Assembly (NCBI RefSeq): GCF_040544555.1
Contig: NZ_JBEPKD010000001.1
Span: 1 to 64,000 of the forward strand
Reading direction: 5' to 3'
Length of the DNA: 64,000 nt
DNA from: Halalkalibacter oceani
Lineage (GTDB): Bacteria; Bacillota; Bacilli; Bacillales; Bacillaceae_D
Below the pieces are notes generated by a model, which made no database searches, was not told where the DNA came from, and was given only the letters and a program-made list of their open reading frames with translations. The position numbers and the translations under genes are program-made. Shown here in pieces: positions 41,572-50,251 of this stretch (the first letter of the stretch is position 1; every line of letters starts with the position of its first letter).

Positions 41572-42810
41572 ATGAAAAAACGAGTAGTTGTAACAGGAAT
41601 AGGCGCCGTCAGTCCACTCGGACATGATGCGGCTACAACATGGGAACAGATCAAAAACGGAAAATCCGGTGTCGCGCCAATAACGCGAATTGATACGGAA
41701 CATTTCCAGGTGAAAGTGGCAGGAGAAGTGAAGGATTTTCAACCCGAGCAGTTTATCGACAGCAAGGAAGCAAGACGAATGGGACGCTTCACGCAATTCG
41801 CGATCGCCGCCAGTAAAATGGCATTGGAGGATGCGCGCGTTCAAATCGGGAATAATGTCTCGCCGGAGCGGATCGGCGTTTGGATCGGTTCAGGGATTGG
41901 CGGGCTTGATGCGTTTGAAGAACAGCATAAGCGCTATTTAAGCAAAGGACCGAAACGGGTAAGTCCATTCATCATTCCGATGCTAATTCCTGATATGGCC
42001 TCGGGACGCGTTTCGATTGAAGTCGGAGCGAAGGGCATTAATAATTGCTCGGTCACGGCCTGCGCCTCAGGAGCCAACTCGATTGGCGATGCGTACCGGG
42101 CGATACAAAATGGCGAAGCGGATATGATGATCACAGGGGGAACTGAGGCGGCGATCACCGAAATGACGATAGCCGGTTTTTCAAACATGACAGCGCTCTC
42201 GACGAACCCTGATCCAGAGCAGGCCAGCCGGCCGTTCGATAAAGAGCGGGATGGCTTTGTCATCGCCGAGGGGGCGGGTGTGCTCATCCTTGAGGAACTG
42301 GAGCATGCCAAGGCAAGAGGAGCGAGCATTTACGCTGAACTCGGCGGCTATGGGGCGACCGGTGACGCCTATCATATTACGACCCCTGCCCCGGCCGGGG
42401 AAGGCGGTCAGCGCGCCATACGAAAAGCGCTCGCCGATGCCGGCCTTCAGCCTGAAGAGGTTCAGTACGTTAATGCGCACGGAACATCCACTTATTATAA
42501 TGATCTTTATGAAACGATGGCGATCAAGGAAGTGTTTCAAGATCATGCTTACAAGCTTGCCGTCAGCTCGACCAAATCGATGACCGGGCATCTGCTCGGA
42601 GCAGCCGGCGCCCTGGAAGCGATTTTTTCCGTATTGACGATCAGGGATGGGATCATTCCACCAACGATTCATTATCAGACACGAGACCCCGAGCTTGATT
42701 TGAATTATGTGCCAAACGAAACGATCAATCAGTCAGTCACTGTCGCCATCTCGAATTCATTTGGCTTTGGCGGCCATAATGTGACGTTACTCTTTAAGCA
42801 GTTTCAATAA
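41572..42810 (+). CDS. fabF: Beta-ketoacyl-ACP synthase II FabF
   Basis: FabF elongates acyl-ACP. The 412-residue product has the thiolase fold with the Cys-His-His triad: Cys in SVTACASGAN near 163, His in NAHGTST near 303 and His in KSMTGHLLGAAGA near 340; phenylalanine gate SNSFGFGGHN near 398. AAAGGAG lies 9 nt before ATG 41572; an upstream ATG at 41551 and the run-in frame before it overlap fabH and were rejected. It is co-transcribed with fabH 17 nt upstream. Confidence 0.96.
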   Translation: MKKRVVVTGIGAVSPLGHDAATTWEQIKNGKSGVAPITRIDTEHFQVKVAGEVKDFQPEQFIDSKEARRMGRFTQFAIAASKMALEDARVQIGNNVSPERIGVWIGSGIGGLDAFEEQHKRYLSKGPKRVSPFIIPMLIPDMASGRVSIEVGAKGINNCSVTACASGANSIGDAYRAIQNGEADMMITGGTEAAITEMTIAGFSNMTALSTNPDPEQASRPFDKERDGFVIAEGAGVLILEELEHAKARGASIYAELGGYGATGDAYHITTPAPAGEGGQRAIRKALADAGLQPEEVQYVNAHGTSTYYNDLYETMAIKEVFQDHAYKLAVSSTKSMTGHLLGAAGALEAIFSVLTIRDGIIPPTIHYQTRDPELDLNYVPNETINQSVTVAISNSFGFGGHNVTLLFKQFQ

Positions 42811-42819
42811 GTGATTAAC

Positions 42820-42849
42820 GGGGCTGGGACAACTTTTTGTCTCGGCCCC
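42820..42849 (+). terminator. GGCTGGG-family hairpin H5 after fabHF
   Basis: GGGGCTGGGACAA (42820-42832) pairs with TTGTCTCGGCCCC (two G-T pairs), loop CTTT. The remaining gap 42850-43137 shows an AGAATATTCC/GGGATATTCT pairing near 43018-43062 and no gene. Confidence 0.7.
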
Positions 42850-43137
42850 TAAGTCATGTAGTCAGCCGGATAAAACGGTTCGCAGGGGTCATTTTAGGAT
42901 GTGGACGGGATATTCTGAGCGGAGTCAGCATAGCAATAAGAATGAAAAAAGAAGGGAAACACCGGGTGGAGACCGAAGAGTACGGGGAGAGCTTTAAAAG
43001 GGACGGAGACGAACGAGAGAAGAATATTCCAAACTTGCCAATCAATTTTTTTGGGATATTCTCTAAAATAATGGTTTAAATGTGGTTTAATAAGGGTATC
43101 GATGTAAGCGTAACATGATACAAGGGAGGGTAGATAG

Positions 43138-43857
43138 ATGAGATTGCGAAGCAGATCAGCAGTGGGCTACGGTAAAAAAACAGGCCTTTTTCTCACATTG
43201 TTTGCCGCTCTTGGAATTGCGATGAATGGATCGACGATTTACGGCTTTGATGAAAAGAAGGAAAAAGATGAGGATGCTGTGCTGTATTATTCATCTTCTA
43301 CGATTCATAAAATAACGGAGGCGCAGACAAGTCATCAGGATGATCCCTCGGCCTTTTTCCCTGTTACAGCAGACGGATACCAGGAAGGAATCGAAACATA
43401 TTTACAGGCGGCGACTGAAAATATGATGCATAGTCAAAAAAACTTTCTGGTTGAAGATTACTTATTTTTATATACAGAAAGCGAAGCGAGCAAGCGGGAG
43501 CTTCTCGACCAATACTTAAAAAGCATTCAAAGCGGTTCAGAAGTGTGGTGTATTTTAACAGCTGCCGACACTTATCTAGGCAAGGAAGTAAGGGAGCTTA
43601 CGGTGGAAGAAACGGCCATGCTCGTCGGCCATGTTATCGCTGAAGGAGAACAGCCAATGCCAGCAGCGGAAAACAGCTACGCATCGGAACCAACAAATGC
43701 AGGCTTTCGCTTTGGAGGCGTGGAGCCGATTTCAAACGTGCAGCAAGTTTCCAGTAAGGCTGAAGCCGAAACAATGAAAAAGCTGACAGCGCCTCTCACC
43801 TTTCCACAGACTGATGTTCCTTTTCCAGCAAAACGCTCTACTCTCGATACATTATAA
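43138..43857 (+). CDS. Secreted protein with a partial GT51 (peptidoglycan glycosyltransferase) pattern
   Basis: The 239-residue protein has a basic N-terminus (MRLRSRSAVGYGKK) and hydrophobic signal or anchor (residues 15-35). Residues about 115-165 recall the C-terminal half of the GT51 domain of class A penicillin-binding proteins: SKRELLDQYLKSI, then AADTYLGKEVRELTVEE and TAMLVG, where the family has E-YLN, AA-YFGK-LTL-E-A-LAG. The N-terminal catalytic half with ED-FYEH and GGSTITQQ is not seen, and there is no transpeptidase domain. It may bind rather than make glycan chains. GGGAGGGTAG precedes the start. Confidence 0.55.
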   Translation: MRLRSRSAVGYGKKTGLFLTLFAALGIAMNGSTIYGFDEKKEKDEDAVLYYSSSTIHKITEAQTSHQDDPSAFFPVTADGYQEGIETYLQAATENMMHSQKNFLVEDYLFLYTESEASKRELLDQYLKSIQSGSEVWCILTAADTYLGKEVRELTVEETAMLVGHVIAEGEQPMPAAENSYASEPTNAGFRFGGVEPISNVQQVSSKAEAETMKKLTAPLTFPQTDVPFPAKRSTLDTL

Positions 43858-43892
43858 AAAGGGTTGTCGACAGGCTGTCGCTCAACCCTTTA
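43858..43892. terminator. Bidirectional terminator
   Basis: AAAGGGTTG (43858-43866) pairs with CAACCCTTT (43883-43891), with CGACAG/CTGTCG pairing inside. It stands between convergent genes. Confidence 0.82.
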
Positions 43893-43942
43893 TAAATGAC
43901 TCATCCCCTCACATTCCACAAAAATCCGTTTAACAGCTGAAA

Positions 43943-44584
43943 CTATATACGCTGCTGGAGCTTGTTCCGCCAATGCACTGCCAGTTCAGGCACCGTCAGA
44001 AGACGTTCGAGCGCGTCACGGGGAACGTTGCGCTGCAAATAGACTTCGTTCGCTTCAAGCACCGAGACACGATGAGCGTTTTCTTCAAGCAGCTTCAAAT
44101 CTGAGTCGGCGCGGACGGTTCCTTCTTCCAATACACGGCAAAGATAGCCGGTGTAGCCGGTTTGCACGAGCCGCTTCAGCAACCCGCGCACGGCGGTGTG
44201 CTTTTCGATTGTATGGCATGGCTCTCTTCCCTGTGTTACTTGAATGACCGCTTCGCCAAGCTGATAAATATCACCGATATACACATCGCGTTCAAGCCGG
44301 TTTTTAACCGTAATATTCTCTCCAAAGGCGGATGGGGGAAGCGAGGTCGAGAATTCCTCATTCCACTTTGCATAATGTTCCCATGGATAGAGACAAACGG
44401 CCCGGTCACGGCCGCCATGATGCTTTTTATCAGCGACATCATCTCCGTTGAAGCCGTCTTTTGTTAAAAAAACCTCGGACACAAATTGTTTTTCGATCCC
44501 AGTATACAGTTCTTTGTCTTGCCCGTAAACGAGTTGTTTAGGCAGAGCTACGGCGACGTTTGTAATTTCAAAGCTTTTCGACAT
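43943..44584 (-). CDS. MOSC domain protein (YiiM/YflK type)
   Basis: The 213-residue protein has a MOSC fold with the conserved KKHHGGRDRAVCLYPWEHYAKW near residue 55, NITVKNRLERDVYIGDIYQLG, and the single conserved Cys in TQGREPCHTIEKHT near 120. Family members bind molybdenum cofactor or reduce N-hydroxylated compounds. It resembles B. subtilis YflK. The gene is divergent from the dehydrogenase at 44742 and no partner gene is apparent. Confidence 0.87.
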   Translation of the reverse strand: MSKSFEITNVAVALPKQLVYGQDKELYTGIEKQFVSEVFLTKDGFNGDDVADKKHHGGRDRAVCLYPWEHYAKWNEEFSTSLPPSAFGENITVKNRLERDVYIGDIYQLGEAVIQVTQGREPCHTIEKHTAVRGLLKRLVQTGYTGYLCRVLEEGTVRADSDLKLLEENAHRVSVLEANEVYLQRNVPRDALERLLTVPELAVHWRNKLQQRI

Positions 44585-44741
44585 ATGCTTCCCTCTTTCA
44601 AATGTTTCGTGACTACAGTCAGTTTACCATAGCTGACTGCCTGAATGGTTGCACATTTAGTAGGAAAAAGCGATAGCCGCTGTACGCGTTCCCGTGTTAT
44701 CGTAAAAGGAATATCATATTTTTTCGGAAAGAGGGATCAGA

Positions 44742-45728
44742 ATGAAGCAAAAGGTTCTTTCCTATATGAGAGTCGATGAGCGTGTGCGGGCTGAACTGGA
44801 AAAGGAATTTGACGTGACATCATTTCAAAACCATGAGTATGTCGGAGATCCGCGCTTTGATCAGGCTTTAAAAGAAGCGGACGGCATTATCGGCCTTGCC
44901 CTTAAGGTGACGAAGGAGCTGCTCGAGCTCGCTCCGAATGTGAAAATCGTTTCCAACGTCTCTGTCGGCTATGACAATCTTGATTTAGAAGAGCTGACAA
45001 AGCGCCAGATTATGGCGACCAATACGCCGAATATTCTTGATGATACGACAGCCGATGCGATGTTCGGCCTGCTGTTGGCCACTGCCAGACGTATTCCTGA
45101 GCTCGATCACTATGTGAAAGCCGGGCAATGGACAGTTTCCTTGCAGCCGGAGCAATACGGGATCGATGTTCATCATAAAACATTAGGGATTATCGGCATG
45201 GGCAATATCGGCACGGCGATCGCCAAGCGGGCTCACCTCGGATTTGATATGAAGATTTTATATCATAATCGTTCGCGCCGGCCTGAAGCGGAGGAACGGT
45301 TCCAGGCGACCTATTGCGAACTTGATGAACTGCTTGAACGTTCTGACTATGTCTGTCTCATGGTTCCCGCTTCCAAAGCTACGAAGCATTTGATTGGAAA
45401 AGCGGAATTTCAGCGGATGAAGCGAACAGCGATTTTTATTAATGGCTCACGCGGACAAAATATCGATGAAGAAGCACTTTATGAGGCACTTGTACAAGGA
45501 GAGATTCGCGCCGCCGGAATGGATGTTTTCACCGAAGAGCCGACCCGGCCCGACAATCCGCTCTTGTCGCTTTCAAATGTAGTGACATTGCCGCATATCG
45601 GCTCGTCGACGATCGAATGTGAATATCAGATGTCGAAGCTGGCCGCAGACAATTTGCGAAAGGGATTACAAGGACAAAAGCCACCAACCCTGATTAACGA
45701 GGAAGTCTGGAACAGGCGGGAACCATAA
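44742..45728 (+). CDS. D-2-hydroxyacid dehydrogenase (YvcT-like)
   Basis: The 328-residue enzyme has the 2-hydroxyacid dehydrogenase fold: Rossmann motif GMGNIGTAIAKRA near 152, catalytic Arg in NGSRGQNIDE near 235, Glu in FTEEP near 265 and His in PHIGSST near 283. Sequence and length suggest glyoxylate, hydroxypyruvate or 2-ketogluconate reductase activity. It ends at a terminator 70 nt later and stands 209 nt upstream of a GntR-kinase-enolase operon; a shared pathway (hydroxypyruvate to glycerate) is possible but inferred. AAGAGGGATC precedes the start. Confidence 0.88.
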   Translation: MKQKVLSYMRVDERVRAELEKEFDVTSFQNHEYVGDPRFDQALKEADGIIGLALKVTKELLELAPNVKIVSNVSVGYDNLDLEELTKRQIMATNTPNILDDTTADAMFGLLLATARRIPELDHYVKAGQWTVSLQPEQYGIDVHHKTLGIIGMGNIGTAIAKRAHLGFDMKILYHNRSRRPEAEERFQATYCELDELLERSDYVCLMVPASKATKHLIGKAEFQRMKRTAIFINGSRGQNIDEEALYEALVQGEIRAAGMDVFTEEPTRPDNPLLSLSNVVTLPHIGSSTIECEYQMSKLAADNLRKGLQGQKPPTLINEEVWNRREP

Positions 45729-45801
45729 ATCTCCCTGGCAAGGTGCCGACTAGCTCTGCTGAACAGTCACATTCAGAAACGTATTCATACACTCCACCAT
45801 C

Positions 45802-45836
45802 GCAACCTTATGAGGCTTTCTCTGAGGTTGCTTTTT
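45802..45836 (+). terminator. Terminator of the dehydrogenase gene
   Basis: GCAACCT (45802-45808) pairs with AGGTTGC (45825-45831), followed by TTTTTG. Confidence 0.82.
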
Positions 45837-45853
45837 GTTTGTTGAAAAAACGA

Positions 45854-45882
45854 TTGAAAAGTCTGATCATTCATTATATAGT
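45854..45882 (+). promoter_or_regulatory. SigA promoter of the GntR operon
   Basis: TTGAAA (45854-45859) and TATAGT (45877-45882) are 17 bp apart, 55 nt before the gntR-type start. Confidence 0.7.
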
Positions 45883-45893
45883 AAAAGTAATAA

Positions 45894-45913
45894 GTTAATT
45901 ATTAATTGTTAAC
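45894..45913. promoter_or_regulatory. Candidate GntR operator
   Basis: GTTAA (45894-45898) and TTAAC (45909-45913) form an inverted repeat around TTATTAATTG, with palindrome TTAATTATTAA in the left part. It lies just after the -10, a place suited to autorepression. The match is to symmetry only, not to a known operator. Confidence 0.45.
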
Positions 45914-45937
45914 ATTTTAGCAAGGGAGGAGGCAGTC

Positions 45938-46612
45938 GTGACGGAGCTTCTTTTTGCTGAGCAGATCAAGCAAGCGACACATGTTAAAGTCGCGAATTAC
46001 ATTCGAAAAGGCATACTCACCGGGAAATGGGCTTTTCGCGAGCACTTGAATGAAAAATTGGTCTCGGAGGAGCTCGGCTTAAGCAGGGGACCTGTCCGCG
46101 ATGCGATTAAACAGCTACATATCGAAGGGTTGATTGAGATTCCGGGCAATGGCAGACCTTATGTCGTCGGTTTTTCAGACAAAAGCTTCGCGGACTGGTG
46201 CAGGATGAGAACGTATTTAGAAACACTGGCGATCCAGGAAAGCGTGGAAGCAGGTGACAGCCGGGCTTATCACGAAATGACCGAGATCGTAAAGGCGATG
46301 GAATCCGTCGCCGCCGCTGAGCGTGAGCCGTATATTTGGCTGGATCTTTATTTTCACCGCCGGCTCGTGGAAAGCAGTCAAAACCGGGCATTATGCAAGC
46401 TGTGGGAAACGTTGTCGCCCTGCTTGTATACGCTGCTGGAGCTAATTGCGGAGCGCTATGATCAGCAAAAACAAATCGGCATGCATCAGGAGATTCTTAC
46501 TCATCTGCAGCGCGGAGAGAGCCGGCAGGCGATTGACTGTATGACGACGCATATTCAAGCCGGCAAGCAGACGGTGGAACAGGTAGTGCTATTTTCGTCC
46601 GGACGGGGATAA
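45938..46612 (+). CDS. GntR-family (FadR/FCD) transcription regulator
   Basis: The 224-residue protein has an N-terminal winged helix (IRKGILTGKWAFREHLNEKLVSEELGLSRGPVRDAIKQL) and an all-helical FCD ligand-binding domain. Metal ligands of FCD domains are suggested by LDLYFHRRLVESS, MHQEIL and TTHIQAG. GTG start follows AAGGGAGGAGG. It is first in a three-gene operon and probably senses a substrate or intermediate of the pathway that the next two genes encode. Confidence 0.88.
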   Translation: MTELLFAEQIKQATHVKVANYIRKGILTGKWAFREHLNEKLVSEELGLSRGPVRDAIKQLHIEGLIEIPGNGRPYVVGFSDKSFADWCRMRTYLETLAIQESVEAGDSRAYHEMTEIVKAMESVAAAEREPYIWLDLYFHRRLVESSQNRALCKLWETLSPCLYTLLELIAERYDQQKQIGMHQEILTHLQRGESRQAIDCMTTHIQAGKQTVEQVVLFSSGRG

Positions 46613-46624
46613 AGGGGGAGCAAG

Positions 46625-47653
46625 ATGATTGATATTAATAATAAGGAGAGCCTGCATAGCTATTTGCTGGATCGCCATTTGATTCAAACGGGAGAACATG
46701 TTCAGTACACTTCGTTAACGGGTGGTGTTTCCTGCAAGGTTGTCAGGGTCGAGCGAAAGAAAAGAAGCTTCGTTGTTAAGCAGGCATTGTCAAAGCTCAA
46801 CGTGAAGGATGACTGGTTTTCCGATATTCGCCGCATTTTGATTGAAAAAGACTGTCTGATTGCGCTTAACGAGCTGATTCCCGAAGCGGTGCCTGATTTT
46901 GTCCATAGTGACGACGAGCAGTATCTTTATGTGATGGAGGCGGCCCCGCTTGAGGCAGTGGTGTGGAAGCAGCAATTATTAGCAGGGCGGCTTGATTTTC
47001 AAGTAACAGAGCAAATTGCAATTGCGCTCGCCACTGTCCATCAGCATGCGGCAAAAAGTAAGCGTTTCCATGAGCGGTTTGCCAATCAGCAGATTTTTAA
47101 AGAGCTGCGGATTTCTCCCTACCTGGAGACGGTCAAAGAAAAGCATCCGTCCTTACAAGCGATGATTGACGAGACGATTGCTCTCCTGCTTGAGCAGCGG
47201 CTGACGCTTGTCCATGGCGACTTCAGCCCGAAGAATATTCTCGTTACGAAAAAACGGTTGTATCTTCTTGATTATGAGGTCGCTCACATCGGTCATCCAG
47301 CATTTGACCTCGCCTTTGTGACGACGCATTTTCTGTTGAAGTCGATCAACGAAAAGAAATGGGCGCCGGCCTATTTGCATCTGATGCAATGCTTTATCGC
47401 CAGCTATTTCAAGCATATCGACTTTATCGACCGGCAGCAGCTGGAGCGCGAGACGGTCAGATTGCTCGCCTTTTTGTTTCTCGCCAGAGTCGACGGCAAA
47501 TCACCTGCCGAGTATATCACGGCAGCTGAAGATAAAGCGCTAATTCGTGAGCTCAGCTACGAGATCATCAGCTCCGCTGTCACGTTTCACGATGTTCAGC
47601 ACGTCATGTTAAAAAAACGAGGAGGCTCTTATGAATCCATTTGCGATTACTGA
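46625..47653 (+). CDS. APH/choline-kinase-fold small-molecule kinase
   Basis: The 342-residue protein has the aminoglycoside-phosphotransferase kinase fold: ATP-lysine in SFVVKQALS near 43, catalytic motif LVHGDFSPKNIL near 197 (Asp base), metal-binding LLDYEVAHIGHPAFDLA near 215-230. It is shorter than MtnK and lacks resistance-enzyme signatures, so it likely phosphorylates an alcohol of a small metabolite. GGGGGAGC precedes the start; its end overlaps the enolase-like gene by 23 nt, which shows coupling. Confidence 0.84.
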   Translation: MIDINNKESLHSYLLDRHLIQTGEHVQYTSLTGGVSCKVVRVERKKRSFVVKQALSKLNVKDDWFSDIRRILIEKDCLIALNELIPEAVPDFVHSDDEQYLYVMEAAPLEAVVWKQQLLAGRLDFQVTEQIAIALATVHQHAAKSKRFHERFANQQIFKELRISPYLETVKEKHPSLQAMIDETIALLLEQRLTLVHGDFSPKNILVTKKRLYLLDYEVAHIGHPAFDLAFVTTHFLLKSINEKKWAPAYLHLMQCFIASYFKHIDFIDRQQLERETVRLLAFLFLARVDGKSPAEYITAAEDKALIRELSYEIISSAVTFHDVQHVMLKKRGGSYESICDY

Positions 47654-48929
47654 AATAAAAGCACGCCAGGTTTTTGATTCCCGCTCTGTTCCGACAGTCG
47701 AGGTTGATGTCCATTTAGCCGGAGGAGGCTGGGGACGGGGGACGGTTCCGTCAGGCGCGTCAACCGGAAAATTCGAAGCACTGGAGCTGCGCGACGGAGA
47801 CGCTGGCTCATTTCAGGGGAAGGCGGTCTATCAGGCGATCGGGCATGTCGAGTCGATTATCGCTCCTGCTTTGCTCGGTTTAGATGCGACCGACCAGGTG
47901 GCGATTGATCAATTGTTGTGCCAGCTCGATGGAACGGAAAATAAGTCACGGCTCGGAGCGAACAGCATACTTGCCGTTTCGATGGCGGTCGCCTGGGCCG
48001 CAGCGCGCGGAAGCAACGTCCCGCTATACCGCTATTTAGGCGGAGCGAATGCGAAGCAGCTGCCGCTGCCGATGATTCAAATTATCGGCGGCGGCGCCCA
48101 TGCGAGAGCGACAACCGACCTCCAGGATTATCTCGTCATTCCGGTCGGCTCAACGAGCTTTTCACAGGGCTATGAAATGGTCGTCAATGTGTATCAGGCA
48201 ACGAAAAAAGTCTTCGAAAGACAAGGGAAGCCTTTAGCGACGGCCGATGAAGGCGGCTTTTGGCCGACGGGCTTCAGCACGAATGAAGAAGGCTTGCAGC
48301 TACTAGTGGAAGGAATTGAAGAAGCGGGCTATCAGCCGGGCAAAGAGGTGGCGATTGCGCTCGATATCGCCTCGAGTGAGTTTTACGAGGAGGATGGCAG
48401 CTACCGTCTTGCTTTAGAGAATCGTTCCTTTACGCGTGATGAGTTTATTGATTATCTGTGTGATTTGGCTGATCGCTATCCGATTATCTCCATTGAAGAC
48501 GGGATGGCAGAAACCGACTGGGAAGGCTCGCGCAAGCTGACGGAAAGAATCGGCAAGCGGCTGCAGCTGATCGGTGATGATCTGTTCACGACATCAGTTC
48601 CCCGCATTCAAAAAGGAGTCCGGCAAGGTGTCTATAATTCGGTTCTGATTAAAATGAATCAAATCGGCACAATTACGGAAACGTTGGATGCGATTGAGTC
48701 GACGAAAAGCGCCGGGTACTTGCCCGTTATTTCTGCCCGTTCAGGGGAGACGGAGGATGCAACAATCGTTCATTTGGCAATTGCGACAAATGCCGGTCAG
48801 CTAAAGGTTGGCTCGGTCGCGCGATCTGAAAGAACGGTGAAATGGAATGAAGTGCTGCGGATTGAAGAGGAGCTTGGAGCTGCTGCGCACTATGCCGGGA
48901 AGGATATTTTTAAGAGGATTTTAAGCTGA
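47631..48929 (+). CDS. Enolase paralogue with altered active site
   Basis: The 432-residue protein is an enolase family member from end to end: PSGASTGKFEALELRDGD near 40, DEGGF near 205, SIEDGMAETDWEG near 285, GDDLFTT, LIKMNQIGT and the terminal KWNEVLRIEEEL. Metal ligands and the Lys bases appear kept. Two key positions differ from glycolytic enolases. The Glu aligned with yeast Glu168 is Asp166 (TTDLQDYL), and the His aligned with His373 is Ala369 (ISARSGETED for ISHRSGETED). It is not in a glycolytic operon. It probably acts on a phosphorylated hydroxy acid other than 2-phosphoglycerate; the substrate is unknown. GAGGAGG precedes the start. Confidence 0.86.
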   Translation: MNPFAITEIKARQVFDSRSVPTVEVDVHLAGGGWGRGTVPSGASTGKFEALELRDGDAGSFQGKAVYQAIGHVESIIAPALLGLDATDQVAIDQLLCQLDGTENKSRLGANSILAVSMAVAWAAARGSNVPLYRYLGGANAKQLPLPMIQIIGGGAHARATTDLQDYLVIPVGSTSFSQGYEMVVNVYQATKKVFERQGKPLATADEGGFWPTGFSTNEEGLQLLVEGIEEAGYQPGKEVAIALDIASSEFYEEDGSYRLALENRSFTRDEFIDYLCDLADRYPIISIEDGMAETDWEGSRKLTERIGKRLQLIGDDLFTTSVPRIQKGVRQGVYNSVLIKMNQIGTITETLDAIESTKSAGYLPVISARSGETEDATIVHLAIATNAGQLKVGSVARSERTVKWNEVLRIEEELGAAAHYAGKDIFKRILS

Positions 48930-49081
48930 CAGTTTGCGAGAATGGCAAAAGAGGCTTTCAGAGAAAGCGAACAGTGCCGAGCGTTTCGCTTTAGAGGACC
49001 TTCCTTTTGACAGAACGCTATGTTTTCGGCTCCATTATTGGTATACTTACTGGGAAAACGTCTGGAGAAGGAAGGTCAACG

Positions 49082-50248
49082 ATGTCAGAGGAAACGATTA
49101 CGAGAATATCTCAAGATGGCAAGGAATTTATTCTAGTTGGAACGGCTCACGTCTCGAAAAAAAGCGCGGAGCAGGTCAAAGAAGTAATTGAAACAGAGCG
49201 TCCGGACGCTGTTTGTGTCGAGCTGGATCAGCAGCGGTTTGAAACGATCCAAAACCAGGATCGCTGGAAGGAAATGGACATTTTTAAAATTATGAAGGCG
49301 AAGAAAACAACGTTTCTATTAATGAATCTCGTCATCTCTTCCTTTCAAAAGCGGATCGCCAAGCAATTCGGCATTCAGCCGGGGCAGGAAATGATCCAAG
49401 GAATCGAGTCGGCCAAAGAAGTAGGCGCCGAACTTGTTCTGGCTGATCGCAACATACAAATCACCTTTGCCCGCATTTGGCGCAACGTCGGCTTCTGGGG
49501 CAAGGCGAAGCTGTTGACGCAGATGATTGGCAGCATTTTTACAAATGAAACGATCTCGGAAGAAGAGCTGGAGAAAATGAAATCTCAGGATATGCTTAAC
49601 GCCACGCTTCAGGATTTTTCTGCTTCCTTTCCGCGTTTAAAGGTTCCGCTCATTGACGAGCGAGATCAATATTTGGCGCAGAAGATCAAAGAAGCACCGG
49701 GCAAAAAGGTCGTGGCGGTGCTTGGCGCGGCCCACGTGCCGGGAATTACGGAGGAAATCAAAAAAGAACAGGATTTACAGGCGTTAACGAAACTTCCTCC
49801 AAAATCGAAGCTGCCGAAGATCATTGGCTGGGCGATTCCGATTATGATTCTGGCCGTTATCGCCTACACGTTCATCGCCAACCCATCAGCTGGACTCCAG
49901 CAGACGATTAGCTGGATACTGTGGAACGGATCATTTGCCGCCCTTGGAGCGGCGATTGCCTTTGGTCATCCGTTAACGATTTTGACCGCCTTTGTCGTCG
50001 CGCCGATCAGCTCGCTCAATCCATTAATTGCCGCAGGCTGGTTTGCCGGGTTTGTACAAGCTTATTTCCGCCGGCCGAATGTCGGTGATCTGGAAAGCCT
50101 TGCCGATGATGTCGTTTCTGTCAAAGGCTTCTGGCAAAATAAAGTGACGCGCATTTTGCTGATTATTATTTTTACGAACATTGGCAGCACGCTTGGCACG
50201 GTCGTCGGCGGTACGGATGTCATTCGTGTCTTTCTTGAAAATTTGTAA
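49082..50248 (+). CDS. TraB-family membrane protein
   Basis: The 388-residue protein has the TraB/PrgY N-terminal domain (residues 15-240) with GTAHVSKKSAEQV near 18, ELD near 45, DRNIQITFAR near 115 and GAAHVPG near 200, and three or four membrane helices in the C-terminal third. Family members in plasmids shut down peptide pheromones; chromosomal ones may be membrane proteases related to Tiki. ATG 49082 follows AGAAGGAAGG. The gene is monocistronic. Confidence 0.88.
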   Translation: MSEETITRISQDGKEFILVGTAHVSKKSAEQVKEVIETERPDAVCVELDQQRFETIQNQDRWKEMDIFKIMKAKKTTFLLMNLVISSFQKRIAKQFGIQPGQEMIQGIESAKEVGAELVLADRNIQITFARIWRNVGFWGKAKLLTQMIGSIFTNETISEEELEKMKSQDMLNATLQDFSASFPRLKVPLIDERDQYLAQKIKEAPGKKVVAVLGAAHVPGITEEIKKEQDLQALTKLPPKSKLPKIIGWAIPIMILAVIAYTFIANPSAGLQQTISWILWNGSFAALGAAIAFGHPLTILTAFVVAPISSLNPLIAAGWFAGFVQAYFRRPNVGDLESLADDVVSVKGFWQNKVTRILLIIIFTNIGSTLGTVVGGTDVIRVFLENL

Positions 50249-50251
50249 CGT

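Noticed and set aside
42181..42672. 163-codon minus-strand frame within fabF
   Set aside because: Antisense to conserved fabF and without a ribosome binding site.
48964..48992. AAAGCGAA/TTCGCTTT hairpin as terminator of the enolase-paralogue operon
   Set aside because: The stem is convincing but no T-run follows, so it is not called as a terminator.
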